DNA of 45,715 bases, taken from the NCBI GenBank assembly GCA_021161775.1, contig JAGGZY010000031.1, positions 1 through 45,715 on the forward strand. The letters are read 5' to 3'. This document shows positions 29,372 to 39,246 of the stretch, piece after piece. The position numbers and the translations under genes are program-made. The notes beneath the pieces are model-generated. The model worked only from the letters and a program-made list of their open reading frames with translations, was not told the origin of the DNA and did not search any database. Numbering within the stretch: position 1 is the first letter of the stretch; each line of letters begins with the position of its first letter. The stretch is from Dehalococcoidales bacterium. GTDB lineage: Bacteria > Chloroflexota > Dehalococcoidia > Dehalococcoidales > UBA5760.

Positions 29372-30771
29372 TGTGTATCTTTAGCCTCTCTCCTTCTTTG
29401 GCTCGTTTTTACCAGCCCTCTACTTATGGCTTCCTTCAAAGTACCTGCCGGGATAAGCTCCAGAGACTCGCTCTTTAGCTTGCTGCCTGCCCGAGGTACG
29501 ATACAATGCTTAAAACCCAGCCTGGCGGCTTCGGCTACCCTTCTCTCCAGCTGGGAAACGGCTCTTAGTTCACCGCTTAATCCTATCTCTCCTACTGCCA
29601 CTAGATCAGAGGCAATCTCTCGGTCACTAAAGCTAGAGGCGATAGCCAGGGCGATACCCAAGTCGGCGGCTGGCTCGCCTACCCTGAGTCCCCCGGTAAC
29701 ATTAACGATAACATCCTGATTTCCCAGCCGTAACCTAATGCGACGCGACAGCACGGCAATAATCAGCAGCAGGCGACCGAAGTCAACCCCGTTGGCGGTG
29801 CGCCGAGGCAAACCAAAACTAGTAAGGCTGGTTAAAGCCTGAATCTCCACCAGCAGAGGGCGGCTACCCTCCACGGTAGGCACTACCACTGAGCCGACTG
29901 CCTCAGTCTGCCGTGATGACAGGAACGCCAATGATGGATTAGCCACCTCCACCAAACCTTCGGTCTTCATCTCAAAGATACCTACCTCATTGGTGGAACC
30001 AAAGCGATTTTTCACACTACGTAACAGTCGGTAGCTACTGAAGGATTCGCCCTCCAGATAGAGTACTACATCAACGATATGCTCCAGAACCCGGGGTCCA
30101 GCAATTGCCCCGTCTTTGGTAACATGGCCGGTAACCAGGAGCGGCACTCCACTGAGCTTAGCCCAGCGCATTAGCCGTAGGGTACACTCCCTAACCTGGG
30201 TAATACTACCTGACGCCGTATCCATCTCAGGGGAATAAATCGTCTGAATGGAATCAATAACCACCAGCCGGGGGGATAATTCCTCGAGCTGATTCAGGAT
30301 AATCTCAAGGTTGGTCTCTGCCAGCAGGAAAAGTCCTTCCCCCACCACCCCAAGACGCCCCGAGCGGAGCTTAATCTGATGCGGGGTCTCCTCTCCGGAA
30401 ACATAAACCACCCTGCCCATGGTCTGAGCAATGAGCGCTGTAACCTGAAGCAAGAGGGTAGATTTACCAATACCGGGGTCGCCAGCAATCAGCACCACCG
30501 AACCCGGTACCAACCCTCCTCCCAGCACCCGATTAAACTCGGTCAGTGGAACTGGGATACGGTCCAGTGCCTCAGCGGCAACCTGAGATAGCTCCTGAGG
30601 TGGATTAAGTGGCAGGACATATGATGTGGTCTTGGAGGCAGTTATCCTGGTCTCCACAAAGGTATTCCACTGCTTACAGTTAGGACAGCGTCCCTGCCAT
30701 TTCAGACTTTCCTTACCACAGTTCTGACAGACAAAGATAGTCTTCGCCCCGGATTTATCTGATTTCCCCAC
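29368..30771 (-). CDS. radA: DNA repair protein RadA
   Basis: CQNCGKESLKWQGRCPNC zinc finger, GDPGIGKSTLLLQ Walker A, KNRFGSTNEVGIFEM, Lon-like C-terminus. Confidence 0.97.
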   Translation of the reverse strand: MGKSDKSGAKTIFVCQNCGKESLKWQGRCPNCKQWNTFVETRITASKTTSYVLPLNPPQELSQVAAEALDRIPVPLTEFNRVLGGGLVPGSVVLIAGDPGIGKSTLLLQVTALIAQTMGRVVYVSGEETPHQIKLRSGRLGVVGEGLFLLAETNLEIILNQLEELSPRLVVIDSIQTIYSPEMDTASGSITQVRECTLRLMRWAKLSGVPLLVTGHVTKDGAIAGPRVLEHIVDVVLYLEGESFSSYRLLRSVKNRFGSTNEVGIFEMKTEGLVEVANPSLAFLSSRQTEAVGSVVVPTVEGSRPLLVEIQALTSLTSFGLPRRTANGVDFGRLLLIIAVLSRRIRLRLGNQDVIVNVTGGLRVGEPAADLGIALAIASSFSDREIASDLVAVGEIGLSGELRAVSQLERRVAEAARLGFKHCIVPRAGSKLKSESLELIPAGTLKEAISRGLVKTSQRRREAKDTQ

Positions 30772-30814
30772 GAAATAACTTTACCCTATACTAAGGGGCA
30801 ACGCAATAATTGAC

Positions 30815-31966
30815 CTAGCCCAGCCGGCCCAGGAATATACCAGCGGCAGCTGCCGTACCGATAACCCCGGCGATATTGGGACCCATCGCGTGCATCAGCA
30901 GGAAGTTTCGGGGATTAGCCTTCTGCCCCATCTTCTGAACCACCCTCGCCGCCATGGGTACTGCCGAGACACCAGCCGCCCCAATCATCGGATTAATCTT
31001 CTCTTTAAGGAATAGATTCATAAACTTGGCCAGAATGACCCCGAAGAAGGTAGAGGCGGCAAAGGCAATTACCCCCAGACCGAATATCTTCAGAGTATCA
31101 CGGGTGAGGAAGGACCCAGCACTCATAATAGCCCCTACCGAGACCCCCAGGAGAATGGTGAGCACATTCATAAAGGAGTTAGCTGCTGTATCAGCCAGCC
31201 TATCGGTAACCCCCGACTCCCGGAGCAGATTGCCGAACATAAACATACCAATGAGCGGCGCCGACTTAGGCACCAGTAGGATAATAATAATGGCACCGAT
31301 GATGGGGAACAGAATCTTCTCTCGCTGGGATACCGGACGCAACTGGGGTTTCATATATATTGCCCGCTCCTCTTTAGTGGTAAGGGCTCTTATTATCGGC
31401 GGCTGGATAATGGGCACCAGCGCCATATAGGTATAGGCGGCAACGGCAATCGGTCCGATGAGCTGGGGTGCCAGACGGTTGCTCAGGTAGATAGCCGTAG
31501 GCCCATCAGCCCCACCGATGATGCCAATGGCAGCCGCTTCGTAAATGTTGAATCCCAGCGCCATGGCAATAAAGAGGGCGGCATAAACCCCAAACTGCGC
31601 CCCAGCACCCAACAGCAGTGTCCGCGGATTAGCGATAATCGGGCCAAAGTCGGTCATCGCTCCCAGACCAAGAAAGATAAGGCAGGGGATTAGCTCCCAG
31701 ACGATGCCGTAGCGGAATATCCGGGAAAGCAGCCCCGCTGGCTCCCCACCCAGGGCATAGGATTCGACCAGCTTACCCTGGACAATACATTCCATCAACC
31801 CACCAAGCGGCAGATTAACCAGAATAGTACCAACGCCAATCGGCACCAGTAATAGGGGTTCCATCTTCTTGGCGATACCCAGATACAACAGCAACCCGCC
31901 AATAGCTAGCATCACCCCATTACCCCAAGTAAAACTAGCAAACCCGCTTTCAAAAAGACCAAACAT
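30815..31966 (-). CDS. Sodium ion-translocating decarboxylase beta subunit
   Basis: GIIGGADGPTAIYLSNRLAPQLIGPIAVAAYTYMALVPIIQPPI and multi-TM OadB-like sequence. Confidence 0.92.
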   Translation of the reverse strand: MFGLFESGFASFTWGNGVMLAIGGLLLYLGIAKKMEPLLLVPIGVGTILVNLPLGGLMECIVQGKLVESYALGGEPAGLLSRIFRYGIVWELIPCLIFLGLGAMTDFGPIIANPRTLLLGAGAQFGVYAALFIAMALGFNIYEAAAIGIIGGADGPTAIYLSNRLAPQLIGPIAVAAYTYMALVPIIQPPIIRALTTKEERAIYMKPQLRPVSQREKILFPIIGAIIIILLVPKSAPLIGMFMFGNLLRESGVTDRLADTAANSFMNVLTILLGVSVGAIMSAGSFLTRDTLKIFGLGVIAFAASTFFGVILAKFMNLFLKEKINPMIGAAGVSAVPMAARVVQKMGQKANPRNFLLMHAMGPNIAGVIGTAAAAGIFLGRLG

Positions 31967-31996
31967 TAAATCGCCAACCTACTGGTAATAATGAAG

Positions 31997-32218
31997 CTAA
32001 TACTCAATAATCGCTACCGTTTCTCCAGGCTTGACCACCTGTGCTGACTCAACCCCTACCTCAGCAATTGTGCCATCCAGTGGAGCCAGTATTGGATTCT
32101 CCATCTTCATTGACTCCAGCACACAGAGAACATCCCCCTCATTAACCGTATCCCCCGGTTTGACATCGACACTAACAATCTTCCCGGTTATGGGAACTTC
32201 TACCGTCTCTCGTGACAA
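31997..32218 (-). CDS. Biotin carboxyl carrier domain protein (73 aa)
   Basis: VLESMKMENPILAPLDGTIAEV biotinylation motif. Confidence 0.9.
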   Translation of the reverse strand: MSRETVEVPITGKIVSVDVKPGDTVNEGDVLCVLESMKMENPILAPLDGTIAEVGVESAQVVKPGETVAIIEY

Positions 32219-32221
32219 TTT

Positions 32222-32380
32222 TCAATCCCCCTTCTTGATATTTTTATCCTTACCTCGGCTAGTTCTCCTCACCGCGAGCGCAATCAAGGCGATGACGCCA
32301 GCTAAAATAGCCAGCACCACAAATACCGTACCAAAGCCAGCGCCAGCAATTTGAGAAGCCTGTCCCCAATCTACTTCCAT
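32222..32380 (-). CDS. OadG-like small membrane protein, 52 aa (absent from the ORF track)
   Basis: My minus-strand translation: MEVDWGQASQIAGAGFGTVFVVLAILAGVIALIALAVRRTSRGKDKNIKKGD*. One TM near the N-terminus, a charged tail, and placement next to the biotin carrier and beta subunit. Confidence 0.75.
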   Translation of the reverse strand: MEVDWGQASQIAGAGFGTVFVVLAILAGVIALIALAVRRTSRGKDKNIKKGD

Positions 32381-32427
32381 ATCCTTAGCCCGTTCCTAAA
32401 TTCTAAAATTGCTTCAGGTAAAATTAA

Positions 32428-32462
32428 AGGGTAGATACTCCATCCTCTCAAGTGTCTACCCT
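32428..32462 (-). terminator. Rho-independent terminator downstream of clpC
   Basis: agggtagatact/agtgtctaccct near-perfect 12-bp stem with 11-nt loop; a T-rich tail (ttaatttta) follows on the minus strand. Confidence 0.7.
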
Positions 32463-32497
32463 CGGTACGTAATAAACCAGAGGAGACTACCTACCAA

Positions 32498-34966
32498 TTA
32501 TTTTTCTTCACCCGGCGTAGCAGTTACTACCGCTGGGTGGACAACAATTTTTCCCTCCTCCAGGTCAACTACGATGGTATCCCCGGCGTGAAACTTCCCA
32601 CCGAGCAAGCCGTCGGAGAGCTTATCCTCAACCATATCCTGAATTACCCGGCGCAGCGGCCGAGCCCCAAAGACCTCATCATAACCCTTCTCTCCCAGGA
32701 AGTCCTTGGCAGCATCGGTTACCTCCAGCTTTACCTCCTTCTCTGCTAGTTGCTTACTCACTATGGCTAGTAGCAGGTCAACTATCTTCCTGATATGTTC
32801 CTTGTTTAGGGGATGGAATACTACTACCCCATCAATACGATTGAGAAACTCGGGGCGGAAGGTCTTTTTTAGCTCGTTAAGTAGCTTCTCCTTCATCTGC
32901 TCATAAGATTGCTCACGGCTCTTGGTTTCGTCACCGGCAAGGTTAAAACCAATGGTAGACCCCTTCCGAATAAGTTGCGCCCCCACATTACTGGTCATAA
33001 TAATAATGCTGTTACGAAAATCAACCCGACGCCCTTTGGCATCAGTCAGGTGACCATCATCAAATATCTGAAGTAGGATATTAAATACATCCGGGTGAGC
33101 CTTTTCAATCTCATCAAGGAGGATACAGCAATATGACTTGTGTCTTACCGCCTCGGTTAGCTGACCACCCTCGTCATAGCCAACATATCCCGGTGGTGCC
33201 CCGACCAGTCGGGACACGGCAAACTTCTCCATAAACTCCGACATATCCAGCCGAATTAAGGTATCCTCGCTGCCAAACATAAACTCCGTCAGTGCCTTGA
33301 CCAGCTCGGTTTTACCTACCCCGGTGGGACCGAGGAAGATAAAATTACCGATGGGCCGTCGGGGGTCCTTAATGCCCGCTCGAGCGCGGCGGACTGCCTT
33401 GGACACAACACTAATAGCCTCATCCTGACCTACAATACGACGCCGTAATACCTCCTCCATTTTAAGCAGGCGGCTGGTCTCATTGGCGGCTAATTGAACC
33501 ACTGGGATTCCTGTCCACATACTAACCACCTCAGCAATATCCTCAATCCCAACTATCGGTTTGTGCTGCTCCTGCTCCACCTGCCAGTCGGCTTCCAGTT
33601 TCTTTATCTTTTCCTCAATTTGGTGTTCTCGCTGGCGCAGCTCGGCAGCATAATCATACTGTTGGGTTGCCAGGGCAGCATCCTTATCCCGACGTACACT
33701 ATCCTCAAGCCGTCGGGCATCCTTCAGAGAGATAGGGATAGTCCGGTTTCTAATTCTTACCCGGGACCCGGCTTCATCAATCAGGTCGATAGCCTTATCC
33801 GGCAGGTAGCGGTCGGGAATATACCGAGAGGACAGGCTAACCGCTGATTTCAGTGCCTCATCACTTATTGTCAGACGGTGATGCTTTTCATAGCGGCCTT
33901 TGATACCACGCAGTATCTCTACAGCTTCATCAGCACTAGGTTCCTCTACCAGAATAGACTGGAACCTTCGTTCCAGAGCAGCATCCCGCTCAATGTACTT
34001 GCGATAATCATCCAGGGTGGTTGCCCCAATACACTGTATCTCACCCCGCGCCAGCGCTGGCTTAAGCAGATTAGCCGCATCTACCGCCCCCTCGGCGGCT
34101 CCGGCACCAACCAGGGTGTGGAATTCATCAATAAAGATTATACAGTTGCCGGCGGTCTTTATCTCATCAATAATCTTCCTCAGCCGTTCCTCAAATTCAC
34201 CTCGGTATTTGGTTCCGGCTACTACCGCGCTGACATCCAGAGTAATCAACCGTTTATCCTGAAGTGTTTCCGGCACATCCCCGGTGACGATACGATGAGC
34301 TAGCCCTTCTACGATAGCTGTTTTACCTACCCCGGGCTCGCCAATAAGCGCTGGGTTGTTCTTGGTACGGCGGCTAAGAATCTGTATCACCCGCTCTATT
34401 TCCTTACTTCGCCCGACAACCGGGTCCAGCCTATCTGCTCGAGCTGCCTCGGTCAGGTTAATTCCTAACTTGTCTAAGGATGGGGTACGACTGGTAACAC
34501 GAGTGGTTCGGGATTTAGCTGTCCCCTGACTCAACACCCGTCCCGTCTCGGCTCGCACCTGGTCCAGAGTAATACTGAAGCTATCTAGTACACTAGCTGC
34601 TATCCCTTCCCCCTCACGTAGTAACCCCAGCAGCAGGTGCTCGGTGCCAATATAGCTATGGCCCAGGTAACGTGCCTCATCTATTGCCAGCTCGATGACC
34701 CGCCTAGCTCTAGGGGTAAGCCCGGCTTCACCTGAACTGACTTTCTCACCTCGCCCAATAACAAACTCTACCTGAGCTCGCACCTTATTCAGATCAATGC
34801 CCAGATTAGTTAATACCTTAGCCGCTATCCCTTCCCCTTCCCGCACCAGACCAAGCAGGATATGCTCAGTGCCAATATAGCTGTGGTTAAGGCTCTGGGC
34901 CTCTTCCTGAGCCAGGGTAAGCACCTTACGTGCTCGTTCGGAGAATTTCTCAAACCGACTGGCCAT
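32498..34966 (-). CDS. clpC: ATP-dependent Clp protease ATP-binding subunit ClpC
   Basis: Two Clp-N repeats, [18 protein letters not shown]-like middle domain, [17 protein letters not shown] loop motif. Confidence 0.95.
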   Translation of the reverse strand: MASRFEKFSERARKVLTLAQEEAQSLNHSYIGTEHILLGLVREGEGIAAKVLTNLGIDLNKVRAQVEFVIGRGEKVSSGEAGLTPRARRVIELAIDEARYLGHSYIGTEHLLLGLLREGEGIAASVLDSFSITLDQVRAETGRVLSQGTAKSRTTRVTSRTPSLDKLGINLTEAARADRLDPVVGRSKEIERVIQILSRRTKNNPALIGEPGVGKTAIVEGLAHRIVTGDVPETLQDKRLITLDVSAVVAGTKYRGEFEERLRKIIDEIKTAGNCIIFIDEFHTLVGAGAAEGAVDAANLLKPALARGEIQCIGATTLDDYRKYIERDAALERRFQSILVEEPSADEAVEILRGIKGRYEKHHRLTISDEALKSAVSLSSRYIPDRYLPDKAIDLIDEAGSRVRIRNRTIPISLKDARRLEDSVRRDKDAALATQQYDYAAELRQREHQIEEKIKKLEADWQVEQEQHKPIVGIEDIAEVVSMWTGIPVVQLAANETSRLLKMEEVLRRRIVGQDEAISVVSKAVRRARAGIKDPRRPIGNFIFLGPTGVGKTELVKALTEFMFGSEDTLIRLDMSEFMEKFAVSRLVGAPPGYVGYDEGGQLTEAVRHKSYCCILLDEIEKAHPDVFNILLQIFDDGHLTDAKGRRVDFRNSIIIMTSNVGAQLIRKGSTIGFNLAGDETKSREQSYEQMKEKLLNELKKTFRPEFLNRIDGVVVFHPLNKEHIRKIVDLLLAIVSKQLAEKEVKLEVTDAAKDFLGEKGYDEVFGARPLRRVIQDMVEDKLSDGLLGGKFHAGDTIVVDLEEGKIVVHPAVVTATPGEEK

Positions 34967-35012
34967 TTTACCTCTCCCTTAAACCTTACCTTACCAAAAC
35001 ACTATTATCTGA

Positions 35013-35041
35013 ATTATAAAACACCCCAGGGTAAAGGTCAA
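35013..35041 (-). promoter_or_regulatory. Candidate clpC promoter TTGACC-17-TATAAT
   Basis: On the minus strand, TTGACC (plus 35036-35041), 17-nt spacer, TATAAT (plus 35013-35018). Confidence 0.75.
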
Positions 35042-35090
35042 AAGCAGGGTCTCAATCGTCGGTTAACCCGATAATCTTACTAAAGCCAAT

Positions 35091-35217
35091 AGCCTCCCGG
35101 CAGTGACATATTTTCCACAAAGAGTTGCCCCTTCAGTATCGTCTGCGCTGAGGAGTTTCACTTCCGTGTTCGGGATGGGAACGGGTGGTTCCACCTCGCT
35201 CTAACCACCAGAAGGCT
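35091..35217 (-). rRNA. rrf: 5S ribosomal RNA
   Basis: Minus strand: AGCCTTCTGGTGGTTAGAGCGAGGTGGAACCACCCGTTCCCATCCCGAACACGGAAGTGAAACTCCTCAGCGC...GTCACTGCCGGGAGGCT. Conserved CCATCCCGAACACGGAAGTGAAAC core, and the 5'/3' ends pair as helix I. Ends approximate. Confidence 0.93.
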
Positions 35218-35231
35218 ATTTCACTATACAA

Positions 35232-35240
35232 ATTATAGCA
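35232..35240 (-). promoter_or_regulatory. Extended -10 (TGCTATAAT) for the 5S rRNA
   Basis: Minus-strand TGCTATAAT 15 nt upstream of the 5S 5' end; -35 weak. Confidence 0.5.
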
Positions 35241-35431
35241 CATCCTTTAGGATAAGAAAACCCCACCGTAGAAGTGGCTTAGCCCGAAGATAATCCAGTT
35301 CTCTATTATATCTCCCTGCTTATTTATTAGGCTAGTGATTGCCTTTCTTCTAACTACCATTAGCGCTATAGCATATTTAGACATTTTATTAGCTCTCTTA
35401 ATAATAACTTATTAATCTTCCTAACCAAGTC

Positions 35432-35460
35432 TTGACATATTTCCCTATGTAATCTATAAT
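35432..35460 (+). promoter_or_regulatory. Consensus sigma-A promoter TTGACA-17-TATAAT for dnaJ-hspR-clp
   Basis: TTGACA 35432-35437, exactly 17 nt, TATAAT 35455-35460; dnaJ-like ATG at 35485. Confidence 0.85.
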
Positions 35461-35484
35461 AGCACCATAGACCAGGAGAGGGAA

Positions 35485-36456
35485 ATGGCAGCCAGTTACT
35501 ATGATATTTTAGGGGTCAAGCGGGATGCCACCGAGCGGGAGATAAAGCAAGCCTATCGTCGGCTGGCGCGCCGGTATCATCCTGATGTTAATCCCGGTGA
35601 TAAGTCTGCTGAGGCGAAATTCAAGCAGATAAACCAGGCTTACGAGGTGCTGTCGGACAGAGCTAAGCGGCGCAAATACGATGAATTTGGTGACCAGTGG
35701 CAGCATGCTGACCAGTTTGCTCAATCTGGATTCAGTCAGCGTCCCTTTACCAGCTTCCGCTGGGGTAGTACTGGTCCTAGCTTTGGGGAGGACGACCTGA
35801 GTAGCCTGTTTAGCGAATTATTCGGTGGTTTCGGGGATCGCCGCCGCTCGTCAAGACGAGGCCAGGATATAGATTCCCCGGTAGAAATAACCCTGGAGGA
35901 AGCCTATTATGGGACCACCCGTCAGTTGAACCTCAGGGTTAATCAGCCCTGTCCTAGCTGTCGGGGTACGGGACAGATACAAAATCTACCCTGTTCGGAA
36001 TGTCAGGGGACGGGTGTAGTATTCCGTCTGAAGCGCCTTGAGGTTAAGATTCCTCCCGGAGTCAAGAATGGGTCTCGAGTACGCATTGCGGGTAAAGGTG
36101 GTCCGGGCTATAATGGGGGCACTAATGGAGATCTCTATCTGGTGATATCAGTTAAACCACACCCTCGGTTCAAACGCCAGGGTGATGATTTATATGTTGA
36201 GGTCGAGGTTCCCTTAACTGTAGCCGCTCTGGGAGGTGAGATTGAGGTGCCGATTCTTAAAGGCAAACTGGCCTTAAAAATCCCGCCAGAGACTCAGAAC
36301 GGACGCACCTTCCGCTTAAGCGGGCAGGGGATGCCTCACTTGGGTAACTCAGCCTACGGTGACTTGTTAGTTAGGATTAATTTGGTATTACCCACTAATC
36401 TCTCTGACAAAGAGAAAGAACTATTCCGGCAACTCAGTCGGCTCAGGTCTGTCTGA
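35485..36456 (+). CDS. DnaJ/CbpA-like co-chaperone with reduced zinc region
   Basis: J domain with YHPDVNPGD; only two CxxCxGxG repeats ([16 protein letters not shown]); DnaJ C-terminal domains. Confidence 0.92.
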   Translation: MAASYYDILGVKRDATEREIKQAYRRLARRYHPDVNPGDKSAEAKFKQINQAYEVLSDRAKRRKYDEFGDQWQHADQFAQSGFSQRPFTSFRWGSTGPSFGEDDLSSLFSELFGGFGDRRRSSRRGQDIDSPVEITLEEAYYGTTRQLNLRVNQPCPSCRGTGQIQNLPCSECQGTGVVFRLKRLEVKIPPGVKNGSRVRIAGKGGPGYNGGTNGDLYLVISVKPHPRFKRQGDDLYVEVEVPLTVAALGGEIEVPILKGKLALKIPPETQNGRTFRLSGQGMPHLGNSAYGDLLVRINLVLPTNLSDKEKELFRQLSRLRSV

Positions 36457-36474
36457 TTATGAGATGAGGTTACT

Positions 36475-36789
36475 ATGGATATCGACAATACTGAACCTTG
36501 CTATGGGATAGGGGTTGTCGCCAGGATGCTGGGGGTGCAAACCCATACCTTGCGCTATTATGAGAAGATTGGCATAATAGAGCCGTATCGCTCTCGGGGT
36601 AATGTTCGTTTATATTCAAAGAGGGATATTATTCAGCTTCACCGGGCGAAGACCCTGATGGATGACCTGGGGGTGAACCTGGCAGGGGTAGAGGTTATTC
36701 TGAGGATGGCACAACAGATGACGGAATTACAGTGCCGTTTAGCCGAGTTGGAGATAGAACTAGAAAGATTAGGGAGGGAATCAGACTGA
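36475..36789 (+). CDS. hspR: MerR-family heat-shock regulator HspR
   Basis: YGIGVVARMLGVQTHTLRYYEKIGIIEPYRSRGNVRLYSKRDI; placed between the dnaJ-like gene and a Clp ATPase. Confidence 0.85.
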   Translation: MDIDNTEPCYGIGVVARMLGVQTHTLRYYEKIGIIEPYRSRGNVRLYSKRDIIQLHRAKTLMDDLGVNLAGVEVILRMAQQMTELQCRLAELEIELERLGRESD

Positions 36790-39239
36790 TGCGACCGGAA
36801 AAATTTACCGAGCAGGCTCAGCAGGCTTTAGCTTTGTCTCAGGAAATCGTCCGCCAGTATCACCATAGCCAATGGGATGTGGAGCATATCCTGCTGGCAA
36901 TGCTTCGTCAGGAAGGGGGATTGGTTGGCGATATATTAAAAAAACTCGGGATTGATGCTGGGTCAGTAAGGCAGCAGGTTGAGGCAGTGCTTGACAAATC
37001 GCCCAAGGTTACCTATGAGACAGCTCAAATCTATGCTACGCCACGAGTGGCACAACTGCTCACCAAGGCTAATGAGGAAGCCGACCGGCTGAAAGACGAA
37101 TTTACCGGCGTTGAGCACCTGCTTATCGCTATGGCTGGTGAGGAAAAGGGTAGTGCTGCTAGCATCCTTCGTTACTTTGGTATTGACCAGGAGAAGGTAT
37201 ATCGCGCCTTGCAGACTCTACGGGGAGGACACCGGGTTGATGATGCCCGCGCTGAGAGCAAGTATCGCTCCCTGGAAAAATATACTCGGGACCTGACCGA
37301 AATGGCTCGTCAGGGCAAGCTGGATCCTGTTATTGGCCGTGATGAAGAAATCAAGCGGGTAATGCAGATTCTTAGCCGCCGTACCAAGAACAACCCGGTG
37401 ATTATTGGTGAAGCTGGGGTAGGTAAAACGGCCATTGCTGAGGGTCTAGCGGAGAAGATTGCTGCTGATGATGTACCTGATTCTCTTAAAGGGCGACGGG
37501 TGATGGCACTGGATATGGGGGCTCTGGTCGCCGGCAGCAAGTTTCGCGGCGAGTTTGAAGAGCGACTCAAGGCAGTAATGGACGAGATTCGTCAGGCTCA
37601 GGGCGAGGTAATCCTATTTATCGATGAACTACACACCGTAGTCGGTGCTGGAGCTGCTGAAGGGGCTATCGATGCTGGTAATATGCTTAAACCCGCCTTA
37701 GCTCACGGTGAATTACAGTGTGTTGGCGCTACTACCCTTGATGAGTACCGCCGCTTTATCGAGAAGGATAAGGCACTGGAGCGAAGATTCCAGCCGGTCT
37801 TTGTTGATGAGCCTAGCAGTGCCGACACCATTAACATACTGCGTGGGCTTCGCCCCCGATATGAGGCTCACCATAAGATTAAGATAAGTGATGCCGCTCT
37901 GGAAGCCGCGGCGAAGCTTAGCCAGCGCTATATCTCTGACCGCCATCTCCCCGATAAGGCAATTGACCTGATTGATGAAGCTGCCAGTAAGCTCCGCATT
38001 GATACCGAGAGCGCCCCTCCCGAGGTTAAATCGCTGGAGCGGCAGATCAGGCAGTTAACTAATGAGGAAGACGCCGCTTCACAGCGACAGGAGTATGAAC
38101 ACGCCGCTAAACTTAAGGCGGAAAGATTGCGTTTGGAAGACCAGTATAATCGGGCAAAGGGTGATTGGCTAAAGCGAGAGAAGATTAGCCAGACGGTTAG
38201 CGAAGAGGATATTGCCCAGTTAATCTCCAAATGGACCGGTATTCCGGTATCTCAGATGTTAGAAGGGGAAGCTGAGAAATTGCTTCATATGGAGGAGCGA
38301 ATTCACCAGAGGCTCATTAATCAGGAGGAAGCGGTAATTGCTATTTCAGAGGCTATCCGCCGCGGTCGGGCGGGACTTAAAGACCCCCGGCGACCCATCG
38401 GTAGTTTTATGTTCCTCGGTCCTACCGGGGTGGGTAAAACCGAGCTGGCACGCACCCTGGCTTGGTTTCTGTTTGGTGATGAGAACGCTATGGTGCGTCT
38501 AGATATGTCGGAGTATCAGGAAAAGCATACCGTATCCCGCCTAATTGGAGCGCCCCCGGGCTATGTTGGCTATGAGGAAGGGGGGCAGCTTACCGAAGCC
38601 GTGAGACGGCGTCCCTACCGGGTGATACTGCTTGATGAGCTTGAGAAGGCTCACCCGGAGGTATTTAATACCCTCCTTCAGATTCTTGATGACGGTCGGT
38701 TGACTGATGGCCACGGTAGGGTGGTTAACTTTAAGAACACGGTGATTATTATGACCAGTAATACCGGGGTAGAGCTTATCAAGAAGGAGACCGGCATTGG
38801 TTTTGGTGTCTCCCGGGAGACCAAAGACCAGAAGCAAAGCTATGAGGCAATGAAAGCCAAGGTTATGGTTGAGGTGAAGAAAACCTTCCGCCCTGAATTT
38901 ATTAATCGCATTGACGAGATTATCGTCTTCCACGAACTAAGCGAGGCACAATTAAGACAGATTGTCGATTTAATGACTAAGGACCTGCAGGAACGACTGG
39001 CGGAGCATAAGCTAGGAATAGAACTAACCGGGGATGCCAAATCGTGGCTGGCTAAGAAGGGTTATGACCCTATATATGGAGCACGACCACTGGGGCGGGC
39101 TATCGAGAAATATATCGAAAACCCACTATCTACCAAGTTGCTGCGGAAGGAATTTAAGGCAGGAGACACAGTTATCGTTGATGTCGGTGATGAAGGCTTA
39201 ACCTTTAACATCGCTAAGCCAGCCGCTAAGGCAACCTAG
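36789..39239 (+). CDS. Clp AAA+ ATPase, ClpC-like by its short UVR middle domain and IGF loop
   Basis: Probable start [14 protein letters not shown] (ATG overlapping the hspR TGA as TGATG), [53 protein letters not shown]. Confidence 0.92.
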   Translation: MRPEKFTEQAQQALALSQEIVRQYHHSQWDVEHILLAMLRQEGGLVGDILKKLGIDAGSVRQQVEAVLDKSPKVTYETAQIYATPRVAQLLTKANEEADRLKDEFTGVEHLLIAMAGEEKGSAASILRYFGIDQEKVYRALQTLRGGHRVDDARAESKYRSLEKYTRDLTEMARQGKLDPVIGRDEEIKRVMQILSRRTKNNPVIIGEAGVGKTAIAEGLAEKIAADDVPDSLKGRRVMALDMGALVAGSKFRGEFEERLKAVMDEIRQAQGEVILFIDELHTVVGAGAAEGAIDAGNMLKPALAHGELQCVGATTLDEYRRFIEKDKALERRFQPVFVDEPSSADTINILRGLRPRYEAHHKIKISDAALEAAAKLSQRYISDRHLPDKAIDLIDEAASKLRIDTESAPPEVKSLERQIRQLTNEEDAASQRQEYEHAAKLKAERLRLEDQYNRAKGDWLKREKISQTVSEEDIAQLISKWTGIPVSQMLEGEAEKLLHMEERIHQRLINQEEAVIAISEAIRRGRAGLKDPRRPIGSFMFLGPTGVGKTELARTLAWFLFGDENAMVRLDMSEYQEKHTVSRLIGAPPGYVGYEEGGQLTEAVRRRPYRVILLDELEKAHPEVFNTLLQILDDGRLTDGHGRVVNFKNTVIIMTSNTGVELIKKETGIGFGVSRETKDQKQSYEAMKAKVMVEVKKTFRPEFINRIDEIIVFHELSEAQLRQIVDLMTKDLQERLAEHKLGIELTGDAKSWLAKKGYDPIYGARPLGRAIEKYIENPLSTKLLRKEFKAGDTVIVDVGDEGLTFNIAKPAAKAT

Positions 39240-39246
39240 ACACTAT

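Noticed and set aside
33878-34303. 141-aa plus-strand ORF inside clpC
   Set aside because: Antisense to conserved AAA+ sequence; shadow ORF.
35035-35056. GGTCAAA...GGTCTCA resembling a CtsR heptad direct repeat at the clpC -35
   Set aside because: The second heptad is poor and the spacing is 5 nt rather than 3. The GGTCAAA simply overlaps the minus-strand -35 (TTGACC), and no ctsR gene is visible.
35256-35282. Possible hairpin terminator ccac-cgtagaa-gtgg upstream of the 5S gene
   Set aside because: Only a 4-bp stem with a short T-run, and on the minus strand it sits upstream of the 5S promoter with no gene to terminate.
38541-38933. 130-aa minus-strand ORF inside the second Clp ATPase
   Set aside because: Antisense to the conserved second nucleotide-binding domain; shadow ORF.
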